Positions 1 to 6,206 of a DNA stretch of 15,491 nt are shown piece after piece. Below the pieces are notes generated by a model. It made no database searches and was not told the origin of the DNA. It saw only the letters and a program-made list of their open reading frames with translations. Each line of letters begins with the position of its first letter. Within the stretch, counting starts at the first letter, position 1. Source of the DNA: Patescibacteria group bacterium (GTDB lineage: Bacteria > Patescibacteriota > Patescibacteriia > GCA-002772895); contig JAHINX010000045.1 of assembly GCA_018895765.1 (NCBI GenBank), positions 1 through 15,491 on the forward strand. The letters are read 5' to 3'. The translations under genes and the position numbers were made by a program.

Positions 1-367
1 AGAGAGCTCGCATGAATTTGACCGGCAAAAATTTGGCGAAGCGCTCTTGGATGAGTTGTCCGACCTGGCAAAAATCGATATTGTAGAGCTAAAGATTTCC
101 AATGCCAAGCAATATCACAAGCGCTCCCAAAATAAAATAGTATCCAAGCAATATGGATACTATAAACCGAATGCTAATTATATATTTATTTACAACCGTA
201 CGGCTGTGCAAGGGAAAAACCTGGCGCCAAAAACATTTTTAGACACGCTTCTTCATGAATGGCTCCATCACTATGATTTTAAAAAACTTAAGTTAAACTC
301 TATCCATACAAAAGGGTTTTATGAAAGATTAAACCATCTCAAAAAAATGCTATTGGAAAACTGCTAA
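1..367 (+). CDS. Small HExxH zinc metallopeptidase-like protein, 5' end outside window
   Basis: The reading frame is open to the left edge (visible from base 2, beginning ESSHEFDRQKFGEALLDE), so the TTG at 47 is not the likely start and the gene is 5' truncated by the window. About 121 residues are visible, ending at TAA 365-367. Near the C-terminus is TLLHEWLHHYD, a clear HExxH zinc-binding and catalytic motif. About 16 residues on is IHTKGFYERL, whose histidine is a plausible third zinc ligand in the H-x2-GF-x2-RL style of SprT/DUF45-like peptidases. No signal peptide or membrane segment is seen in the visible part. It is convergent with the DUF5667 gene, with a palindromic element between them. 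The metallopeptidase fold is well supported by the motif; the exact family and the substrate are not known. Confidence 0.75.
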   Translation, partial: ESSHEFDRQKFGEALLDELSDLAKIDIVELKISNAKQYHKRSQNKIVSKQYGYYKPNANYIFIYNRTAVQGKNLAPKTFLDTLLHEWLHHYDFKKLKLNSIHTKGFYERLNHLKKMLLENC

Positions 368-371
368 ATGG

Positions 372-497
372 TTATATTGCTATATTGCTGGCGCTCGCTT
401 GGTAGCTCGCTTATTATAAATCGGCGACCCGTTATCCACTGGCTGGCGAAGACGACTCGCCGCAACAATATAACAATTTGACAATATAACAATATAA
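372..497. repeat. Octamer-arm palindromic element, copy 1 (short core)
   Basis: The left arm is TTATATTG (372-379) plus CTATATTG (380-387). The right arm is four octamers in register: CAATATAA (466-473), CAATTTGA (474-481), CAATATAA (482-489), CAATATAA (490-497). The arms are inverted relative to each other. The core contains CTCGCTTATTA then AATCGGCGAC, matching copies 2 and 3 but lacking the roughly 30 bp between these blocks in copy 2. It fills the gap between the convergent metallopeptidase and DUF5667 genes, where its transcript could fold and act as a terminator in either direction (inference). Confidence 0.8.
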
Positions 498-501
498 CTA
501 T

Positions 502-1413
502 TTATATAATTATCTTAAACTGCTTGTTAGATATCTTGTTTCCATCCATATCTTCCAATACGCCTGTTATCACATACTCCCCTTTTTCTAAATAAAATTT
601 ATCAAAAGTCCGGCGGATATCGTCATAGCCTTTTGCCGTTAGTTTAAAACTCCTATAAAAAGTATCGTCAATATAAATTTTCAGCACACCCTGAAACTCG
701 CTACACTGCGGATCGCGCCGGCTGATGTGTGCTAGAATGCTCGTTTCCTTATTTTCGGTCTGGCTATAAAAATGCTCAATCCAGATATTATATTTTTTCT
801 CTTGCGCAGTAAGGTCTTCCAAGTCTTTTTTTTCTTCAGCTTCTTTTGCTTCTTCAATTTTATCGTCAACCAAAACAGCGATTTGCTCTATTTTTAGAGT
901 TAACTTTTCATTTGCCTCTTTATCCAAATTTTCTACTATCTTTTTTACTTCGCCTTTGCTTTCTTCAATCTTTCCTTCAATAACCGATTGAATGGATTTT
1001 GGCGCCCCTGCATAAGCTTCTACCAAAATCTCTTGTTTCTTTAAAATTGCATCGCCCAAGTTCTCGGTTAGCTCTCCCATATCGCTACCCTCACTTTTTA
1101 GACTGTTTATAAAATTCATTGCGTCATAAGAATAGCTATCCCCGGCTTTTAAAGCTTTTTCCGCCAAAGCCGCATCTCCTTTTTCAAGTAATGCTCCAGC
1201 TTCGCTAATTTTTTCTTTGATAAGCTTTGTCAATTTTTCCACCTTTTCGCTCTTTTCTTTAGTTCCCCAAATATCTATTTTTTCCACTAAAGTATCAAAA
1301 AAATATAAAGGACTGTCCGGCATTATGCCAGCATCACTTGCGATTGTTTTTCCGCCATAATATGTCGCCGAAGCAGTGGCTATAATTAAAGCGGCGATAA
1401 GTAATCGAATCAT
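502..1413 (-). CDS. DUF5667-type secreted or membrane-anchored protein
   Basis: 303 residues, starting at ATG 1413-1411. Residues 1-19 form a hydrophobic signal or anchor (LLIAALIIATASA). The stretch GIMPDSPLYFFDTLVEKI at about 29-46 is the signature of DUF5667 proteins, in which a short exported N-terminus is followed by GxxPDSPxY and a charged helical region. Residues 50-205 are Lys/Glu-rich and probably helical or coiled coil. Residues 208-303 look like a separate beta-rich C-terminal domain (GVLKIYIDD, YVITGVLEDMDGNKI). The function of the family is unknown to me. It is the last gene of the minus-strand block, separated from the GT4 gene by the heptamer element at 1475-1566. There is no Shine-Dalgarno; the ATG is preceded by a T tract. 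Confidence 0.75.
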   Translation of the reverse strand: MIRLLIAALIIATASATYYGGKTIASDAGIMPDSPLYFFDTLVEKIDIWGTKEKSEKVEKLTKLIKEKISEAGALLEKGDAALAEKALKAGDSYSYDAMNFINSLKSEGSDMGELTENLGDAILKKQEILVEAYAGAPKSIQSVIEGKIEESKGEVKKIVENLDKEANEKLTLKIEQIAVLVDDKIEEAKEAEEKKDLEDLTAQEKKYNIWIEHFYSQTENKETSILAHISRRDPQCSEFQGVLKIYIDDTFYRSFKLTAKGYDDIRRTFDKFYLEKGEYVITGVLEDMDGNKISNKQFKIII

Positions 1414-1474
1414 AAAAACAAAATTAAAGTAGACTTCTCTAATATAAAAATTAAATTCTAAAAATCAAAGTGAA

Positions 1475-1566
1475 TGATCAATAATCAATAACCAATGATC
1501 AACAAATGATCAATTAATAATTTGAACTTTGTAATTCATTGATAATTGAGAATTGATTATTGAAAA
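1475..1566. repeat. Heptamer-arm inverted-repeat element without an ORF
   Basis: The left arm has heptamers TGATCAA (1475-1481), TAATCAA, TAACCAA, TGATCAA (to 1502), then another TGATCAA at 1507-1513. The right arm has TTGATAA (1539-1545), TTGAGAA (1546-1552), TTGATTA (1553-1559) and TTGAAAA (1560-1566). The arms are mutually complementary in consensus (TNATCAA against TTGATNA) around a short loop, so the transcript can form a long imperfect AU-rich hairpin. It lies just after the GT4 stop codon. Confidence 0.75.
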
Positions 1567-1570
1567 TTTA

Positions 1571-2713
1571 TTATTTATAAATCTCCATCAACTTTTCTAT
1601 TATCCTCTCTTGCTTATAATCTTCCTCTGCGATCTTCCTCGCTCTTCTCCCCATTTCTTTCTGCAAACTTTCATCAAAAATAATTTTGCTAATTTTTTCC
1701 GCCAGATCCTTCACATCTCCCGGCTCTGCCAAAAATCCATTTTCTTTATTTTGCACAACCGTTCTCACGCCCGGCAAATTACTGGCAACAAGCGGCGTTC
1801 CACAGGCCCCTGCTTCCAATAAAACAATGCCAAAGGCCTCTGACCTGCTTATTGACGGCAAAACAAAAACATCAGCCAGATTATAATAATCCGAAAGATC
1901 CGCGTCAGCCACGCCACCGGCAAAAACAATCCTTTGCGCAATGCCCAAACCTTCTGCCATATTTTGATAATCCTGTTTCAGCTCTCCCTCGCCAACTATA
2001 ATTAATCTGAGATTATCATTATTAATTTCTTTTATCGCTTTTAATAAAATTGCGAGACCTTTAAAATCATGAGCGTTGTCCAGGCCTCCTACAAAAAGAA
2101 CGACATTATCATCACCTTCAATATAATATTTTTTTAAAAGCTCATTATTTTTTTCTCTTGGAGAAAATTTTTCCATGTCTACTCCAAAAGGAAGTTCAAT
2201 GAATCTTTTTCTTTTAGCGTTAAAATATTTTTTAATACCAGAGTTTTCCGCATAATCAAAAGATGAAACAATTATCTTATCTGCACGCTTCAAAATCAAA
2301 GGAAGCGCTATTTTTTGATATAACCCAAAAATTAAACCCTTTATTCCCACACCGACCAAATCCATATGATATGTCAAAATCAGCTTTTTCTTAGAATGAA
2401 AAACCAAATAAAACCAAACCGGCAAGGTTGCACCCAAAAATGGCAAATGAAGGTGAATAATATCAAAATCTTTCAATTCAAAAATTATTTGCGGAATAAA
2501 TCCCGCATTACCAAAGTCTAAAACAGGATTTATTCTTTTTATGATAAAATCCTCATTATGTTCCGGGCTAATATGACTATAATTCGGCGTAAAAACCGTA
2601 ACATGCGCGCCTTGCTTTACCAGCTCGCGCGAAAATCCATAAACAGAGTTTCCAATCCCTCCTTTATATGGCGGAAACGTACAGACGATTTGTGCGACTT
2701 TGGTGTGTATCAT
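1571..2713 (-). CDS. GT4-family glycosyltransferase (GT-B fold)
   Basis: 380 residues, ATG at 2713-2711. The N-terminal GT-B half carries the donor/acceptor entry motif FPPYKGGIGNSV (about 13-24), which is typical of GT4 enzymes (PPxxGGxG). HMD at 116-118 is a usual conserved histidine region. The C-terminal half has VGGLDNAHDFKG (208-219), GEGELK (241-246) and the E-x7-E motif SEAFGIVLLEAG with E292 and E300, which contact the nucleotide-sugar donor. The length is normal for the family and no membrane segment is present, so it should act at the cytosolic face of the membrane, extending a lipid-linked glycan. The donor and acceptor cannot be told from sequence. It follows the jelly-roll gene after a 73-bp gap that holds a possible -10 box. 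Confidence 0.92.
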   Translation of the reverse strand: MIHTKVAQIVCTFPPYKGGIGNSVYGFSRELVKQGAHVTVFTPNYSHISPEHNEDFIIKRINPVLDFGNAGFIPQIIFELKDFDIIHLHLPFLGATLPVWFYLVFHSKKKLILTYHMDLVGVGIKGLIFGLYQKIALPLILKRADKIIVSSFDYAENSGIKKYFNAKRKRFIELPFGVDMEKFSPREKNNELLKKYYIEGDDNVVLFVGGLDNAHDFKGLAILLKAIKEINNDNLRLIIVGEGELKQDYQNMAEGLGIAQRIVFAGGVADADLSDYYNLADVFVLPSISRSEAFGIVLLEAGACGTPLVASNLPGVRTVVQNKENGFLAEPGDVKDLAEKISKIIFDESLQKEMGRRARKIAEEDYKQERIIEKLMEIYK

Positions 2714-2718
2714 ATATA

Positions 2719-2724
2719 ATTATA
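2719..2724 (-). promoter_or_regulatory. Possible -10 box (TATAAT) directly upstream of the GT4 start
   Basis: On the minus strand TATAAT ends 5 nt before the ATG. A TTGAAA (2745-2750) lies 20 nt upstream, which is too far for a good -35. If used, the transcript would be nearly leaderless. This is weak in such AT-rich DNA. Confidence 0.3.
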
Positions 2725-2786
2725 GTAGCCCAAAATAGGTATTTTTTCAATTTAAAAAGCCTCAGATAACCGGGAAAATTATAATT

Positions 2787-3761
2787 TTAATTTTTCAATT
2801 CCAAATCAAAATATTCTCCAAGCCCGCTATCAAGCACCACTGCACTTATAATATTTGTTCCAAAAACTAAATTGCTCAAAATGATATCAGCTACATTTTC
2901 GTTTGTTGCGCAATGAGGACCATTTGCACATTTTAAATCCCTAAAATTATCAGAACCCCAATGACCAATATATTTTCCATTCACATAAAGCCAGATTCCG
3001 TCATCGCTGGCAAAATGTATTTTTAAATCACTCGGCACCGAAGAGAGCTCAAAAGTTCCTCTATATTTTTTATAACAATCGTTACAATTCCAATCACTAT
3101 CCGGCAAATTTATATCTTTCCAATAATTATCATTATAAATAATTTTTGTCCATTCGATATCATCTAAGTCATTTGACGTACTAAGAGAGCTTGCCTTCCA
3201 AGAAATAATCGGTAAACTATTACCATCTAAATCAGAATTTGAATCAGAATCACTATCTGGTAAATATGAACTGGTAGTTAAAAATTGCATCATACCATTA
3301 TTAGAGATTCCGATTTGATATTCGCTGGCGGTTTTTCCATATACCGCAAACCAACTGTAATATCCGGGTTCACCAGTTGGCGAAATAAATTTTACAATCT
3401 TTGTTTTTTCATCTATGTGTATCGAGCTGTCACAATGGTCATCATTGCAATACCAGCGATTAAAATCTTCGTATTCATCAACCTCGCCTTTATAACGGCT
3501 AGCATATAATTTCTGTTCTCCTTTTATTGAATGCAAAGTAATTGTATATTCTCTGCCATCAGCTATAACTGGAAAATAATAAATTTGATAATTATCTTCA
3601 CAAATCGCATGGCTATATACTTCGTCCATCTTATCAATCATCATAAACGGATAATAGCATGCTTCTGCTTTCGCCTGAATCTTAGAGTCAACTATAAAAA
3701 TAACCGCGCTTACAGCGCAAAAAACCATTATAGATAAAAAGATTTTATTTATTTTTATCAT
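2787..3761 (-). CDS. Secreted or anchored protein with a C-terminal jelly-roll (carbohydrate-binding-like) domain
   Basis: 324 residues. Residues 6-24 are a hydrophobic signal or anchor (IFLSIMVFCAVSAVIFIVD). A first domain at about 35-165 contains six cysteines and may be disulfide-bonded. Next comes an Asp/Ser linker, PDSDSDSNSDLDGNS (about 168-182). The C-terminal domain (185-324) has W-x-I...D-x-W...LP, then TFELSSVP and SDDGIWLYVNGKYIGHWG (252-269), the pattern of PA14 or GH2-type jelly-roll domains that often bind sugars. The ATG is 3 nt from the stop of the upstream GT2, so the two are probably translationally coupled. Its place in the block suggests a cell-surface protein linked to the glycan. 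The exact family was not recognised, and the sugar-binding role is inference. Confidence 0.6.
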   Translation of the reverse strand: MIKINKIFLSIMVFCAVSAVIFIVDSKIQAKAEACYYPFMMIDKMDEVYSHAICEDNYQIYYFPVIADGREYTITLHSIKGEQKLYASRYKGEVDEYEDFNRWYCNDDHCDSSIHIDEKTKIVKFISPTGEPGYYSWFAVYGKTASEYQIGISNNGMMQFLTTSSYLPDSDSDSNSDLDGNSLPIISWKASSLSTSNDLDDIEWTKIIYNDNYWKDINLPDSDWNCNDCYKKYRGTFELSSVPSDLKIHFASDDGIWLYVNGKYIGHWGSDNFRDLKCANGPHCATNENVADIILSNLVFGTNIISAVVLDSGLGEYFDLELKN

Positions 3762-3764
3762 ATC

Positions 3765-4979
3765 TTATAAAAAAAATTTAATTATTTTCCAATAACAATT
3801 AAACACCGGATTAACAATCTTGCGCAAAATAAAATTATCCATATCCTGAAATAAAATTTTTCCGACAAAATATTTAGAAATTTCCTTGTCTCCCGCTTTG
3901 CGCAATTTTTGTGTTCGTCTTCTTTTTGCGCAAATCTTGCTCCAATTTTTTGGATACAAAAAGTATTCATAGACGCGAAGCTTCTCCCGCCAAAAACCGG
4001 AGCTTAAAGAAAATATAAAAAGACCTAATTCCATAACCAACAACGCCGGCGCGATTAAAACCAGCATTGTTGCGCTATAATTTTTAAAAATTGTGAGATA
4101 GCGATTCCTCTCCATAAAATAATATTTTTTAACTGCTTTTGAAAATTCGTATTTATGATGAATGACCGACTCCGGCGCCAGAACGTTTTTATATCCCGCC
4201 AAACGCAAACGCCATCCCAAATCAGTATCTTCGTGATACATAAAAAATTCCTCATCAAAATATCCAACCTTCTTTAATGCCTTCATATTAAAAAACGTGC
4301 CCGCTCCACTCGGATAAGCGATATTGAGTTCCGAGTCGCGCTTTTGCCAATCCGCCAGATATTTATCCGCCTTTTCTTTGCTCCAGCCATATCCGTAGCA
4401 ATATCCAAAACCTAAGAAATGTATCGCATTCCCCAACGTATTTATCTTCATCCCCCCCTTTTCCCTCCAGGCTGGTGCCTCCGGGCTGGAAGCCAAGAGG
4501 CGCTCTTCCTTTCCCCCCCCTTCTAAGAGGCGTTCTTCCTTTCCCCCCCTTTCTAAGGGGGGGTTAGGGGGGGTACGAGGGGTTCCAAAAAAAGCGGAAT
4601 TATATAAATATATAAGAGATTGGACAGAACCGGTCTTTTCGTCCATTTTTTCCAAAGCGCGCTCCAAAAAATCGGGACTAACGGCAGTATCCTGATTTAA
4701 AAGATAGGCATAATCAAACCCTCTTTCTTCCAGATAACTAAACCCAACGTTATTCCCCTCCGCAAAACCCAAATTTTTATAAGACCTCAAAATTGTCAAA
4801 TTAGAAAATTGTTTTCCAAACTTCTCCTTTACATAATCCGCGCTTCCATCTGTTGATGCGTTATCAATAAAAACGATTAAAAAATTGGGATATGTTATTT
4901 TTGATAAAGAAAAAAACAAGTCGTCAAGATATGGGCGACTATTATATGAAACGATAATTATACCTATCTTAGGATGCAT
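3765..4979 (-). CDS. GT2-family glycosyltransferase carrying an in-frame repeat insertion
   Basis: 404 residues, ATG at 4979-4977. It has a GT-A fold: IIIVSYNSRPYL (7-18), FIDNASTDGS (37-46), NLGFAEGNN (69-77), the metal-binding LNQDTAV (94-100), YPSGAGTFFN (222-231) and MYHEDTDLGWRLRLAGY (247-263). The set matches rhamnosyltransferase-like GT2 enzymes of polysaccharide clusters. A hydrophobic segment near 305-325 may anchor it to the membrane. Between LIYLYN and KINTLGN, about residues 132-176 are low-complexity Pro/Gly/Glu sequence (TPPNPPLERGG, KEERLL twice) made by a DNA repeat at 4452-4586. Relatives normally join these two motifs by a few residues. The core motifs on both sides are intact, so the enzyme may still work with a surface loop. 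Confidence 0.9.
   Translation of the reverse strand: MHPKIGIIIVSYNSRPYLDDLFFSLSKITYPNFLIVFIDNASTDGSADYVKEKFGKQFSNLTILRSYKNLGFAEGNNVGFSYLEERGFDYAYLLNQDTAVSPDFLERALEKMDEKTGSVQSLIYLYNSAFFGTPRTPPNPPLERGGKEERLLEGGGKEERLLASSPEAPAWREKGGMKINTLGNAIHFLGFGYCYGYGWSKEKADKYLADWQKRDSELNIAYPSGAGTFFNMKALKKVGYFDEEFFMYHEDTDLGWRLRLAGYKNVLAPESVIHHKYEFSKAVKKYYFMERNRYLTIFKNYSATMLVLIAPALLVMELGLFIFSLSSGFWREKLRVYEYFLYPKNWSKICAKRRRTQKLRKAGDKEISKYFVGKILFQDMDNFILRKIVNPVFNCYWKIIKFFL
4452..4586. repeat. G/C-run repeat inserted in frame in the GT2 gene
   Basis: About 135 bp of sequence unlike the surrounding gene. It holds two 30-bp tandem units (4495-4524 and 4525-4554, each AAGAGGCG..CTTCCTTTCCCCC..) that differ at two bases. 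A hairpin CCCCCCCTT (4543-4551) / AAGGGGGGG (4555-4563) with loop TCT follows, and then a second G run. The C-rich start (4452-4480) includes GCTGGTGCC and GGGCTGG, which may be another small palindrome. The same AAGGGGGG-type core appears in the intergenic elements at 7232-7413 and 9460-9598. Its length is a multiple of three and it has no stop in the coding frame. Confidence 0.85.
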
Positions 4980-5026
4980 ATTTATTTTGATAAAGCTACG
5001 TTAAAATTTCCAATTCACCATAATAA

Positions 5027-5175
5027 TAATTCCTAATTCACCTAATTTCCAATTCACCTAATAAAATGTCCAATTCATAAATGACCAATGTCAAAAATAA
5101 TAATTTATTTTAGATTTTACCTTTTGGTTTTGGCCTTTCATTAGAAATTAGGTGAATTAGGTGAATTATGAATTA
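5027..5175. repeat. 9-mer-arm inverted-repeat element (AATTCACCT)
   Basis: Arms of 21 bp (5027-5047 and 5155-5175) are inverted copies with one mismatch. They are built of AATTCACCT / AGGTGAATT units: 5035-5043, 5051-5059, 5150-5158 and 5159-5167. The inside is AT-rich and includes AATGACCAATGTCAAAA and TTTTGGTTTTGGCC, which may pair partly. The right arm runs into the DUF2304 gene and supplies its last codons and TAA. An extra AATTCACC lies at 5012-5019. Confidence 0.75.
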
Positions 5176-5495
5176 TCTTTATCCTTCTTGGCTATCTCCT
5201 CCACAATCTTACCAATATCTCTCTCAACCTTTTCCTGCCTGACAAACAACCGGAATATCATATAAAAAACAAAAATTAATGATGCATAAACTACAAGGTC
5301 CGCGCCTCTACCAACGCCTAATTTTTCCGCTAAAAAACTTGTAATCTGTGGCAAGAGAACTACCGCAAAAACCATAAGCCAAAAAATAGTCCAAAATAAA
5401 AACTCCCGCAAACTAATTTTCCGCGCCTTAAATTTTCTTGCGGTCTGCAGAAGAATAAAAACAATTATAATTAATAGAAGATATTGAATCAGCAT
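5166..5495 (-). CDS. DUF2304 small membrane protein
   Basis: 109 residues, ATG at 5495-5493. There are three hydrophobic segments: about 2-17 (LIQYLLLIIIVFILLQ), 31-50 (LREFLFWTIFWLMVFAVVLL) and 67-84 (LVVYASLIFVFYMIFRLF), followed by a charged tail (RQEKVERDIGKIVEEIAKKD). Size, layout and the ARKFKARKISLREFLFW and RQEKVERDI stretches fit DUF2304. This family is often found next to DPM1-like glycosyltransferases and may be their membrane partner. Here its ATG is 2 nt after the stop of such a gene, which implies co-translation. The biochemical role is unproven. The last residues and the stop lie in the 9-mer repeat arm. Confidence 0.85.
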   Translation of the reverse strand: MLIQYLLLIIIVFILLQTARKFKARKISLREFLFWTIFWLMVFAVVLLPQITSFLAEKLGVGRGADLVVYASLIFVFYMIFRLFVRQEKVERDIGKIVEEIAKKDKDNS

Positions 5496-5497
5496 AA

Positions 5498-6154
5498 TTA
5501 TTTAAAAATTAGATCAAACAAAATATGGAAAGCGCCTGTGAGGCGCTGGCCTTTATGGCGGGAATAAGTAGTGTATTTTACGGTAATGGGTAGTTCTTTA
5601 TAACGTAGTTTTAGGCGGGCCGTTTCATGAACAATTTCTGACGCATGTGCCATTCTGTCTTGGCGGATTTTTATATTTTCTGCGGCCTTGCGGTTCATTA
5701 CGCGGAAACCATTATGCGTATCTGTTAACTTTAGTCCTGTGATGGCCCGAGTAAAAAGAATTGCAGATTTTAAAACCAATTTTTTTATAAAAGGTATTTT
5801 ATTGCCGGATAAAAACCTAGAACCCAAAATAATATCGCATTCATTATCAATTACCGGCTGGCATAATTTATCAATCTCCCCTGCTTCAAACTGGCCATCA
5901 GCATCATAAGTAACAATAATATCCGCGCCCTGCGCCAAGGCATAATTTATCCCCGTGCGAAGAGTGGCGCCCTGCCCTCTGTTCAAAATATGGCGCAAAA
6001 CCTGCGCGCCGTTTTGCCGGGCTTTTTCATCTGTTCCGTCCGTGGAACCATCGTCAACTACAACAATATCAGAATAATATTCTCTGACTTGTCTTATTAC
6101 ATCGCCAATTACTTTCTCCTCATTATACGCTGGAATTACTATAAAAATTTTCAT
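5498..6154 (-). CDS. DPM1-like GT2 glycosyltransferase (polyprenyl-phosphate sugar synthase type)
   Basis: 218 residues from the ATG at 6154-6152; a TTG one codon upstream is less likely. GT-A fold motifs: PAYNEEKVI (8-16), VVVDDGSTDGT (31-41), NRGQGATLRTG (58-68), DXD-type YDADGQF (83-89), GSRF (111-114) and TDTHNGFRV (144-152). These are the hallmarks of dolichyl/polyprenyl-phosphate mannose or glucose synthase-like enzymes, which move a sugar from a nucleotide donor to a polyprenyl phosphate. The usual C-terminal membrane helices are absent, so the adjacent DUF2304 protein may provide the membrane contact. The sugar is unknown. There is no Shine-Dalgarno; the heptamer array 6172-6206 lies just upstream. 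Confidence 0.9.
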   Translation of the reverse strand: MKIFIVIPAYNEEKVIGDVIRQVREYYSDIVVVDDGSTDGTDEKARQNGAQVLRHILNRGQGATLRTGINYALAQGADIIVTYDADGQFEAGEIDKLCQPVIDNECDIILGSRFLSGNKIPFIKKLVLKSAILFTRAITGLKLTDTHNGFRVMNRKAAENIKIRQDRMAHASEIVHETARLKLRYKELPITVKYTTYSRHKGQRLTGAFHILFDLIFK

Positions 6155-6171
6155 CAATTAAAACTGTGGTA

Positions 6172-6206
6172 AATTAGTAATTAGTAATTAATAATTAGTA
6201 ATTAAA
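6172..6206. repeat. Tandem heptamer array AATTAGT, single arm
   Basis: Five heptamers in strict register: AATTAGT (6172-6178), AATTAGT, AATTAAT, AATTAGT, AATTAAA (6200-6206). The last one contains the stop codon of the UXS-like gene (6202-6204). There is no clear opposite arm in this 47-bp gap, though the unit is partly self-complementary (AATTAATT). Confidence 0.75.

Noticed and set aside
372..497. CRISPR array at the CAATATAA repeats
   Set aside because: The units are contiguous 8-bp tandems without spacers, and no cas gene is present.
1553..1822. 89-residue open frame on the plus strand
   Set aside because: It is antisense to the 3' end of the GT4 gene, which has clear family motifs. The Phe/Leu-rich translation is a complement of the AT-rich coding strand.
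4452..4586. Frameshift or assembly error in the GT2 gene
   Set aside because: The frame is open throughout, the insert is a multiple of three, and both flanking motifs are in the same frame. Long C runs could still hide a length error, but it would have to preserve the frame.
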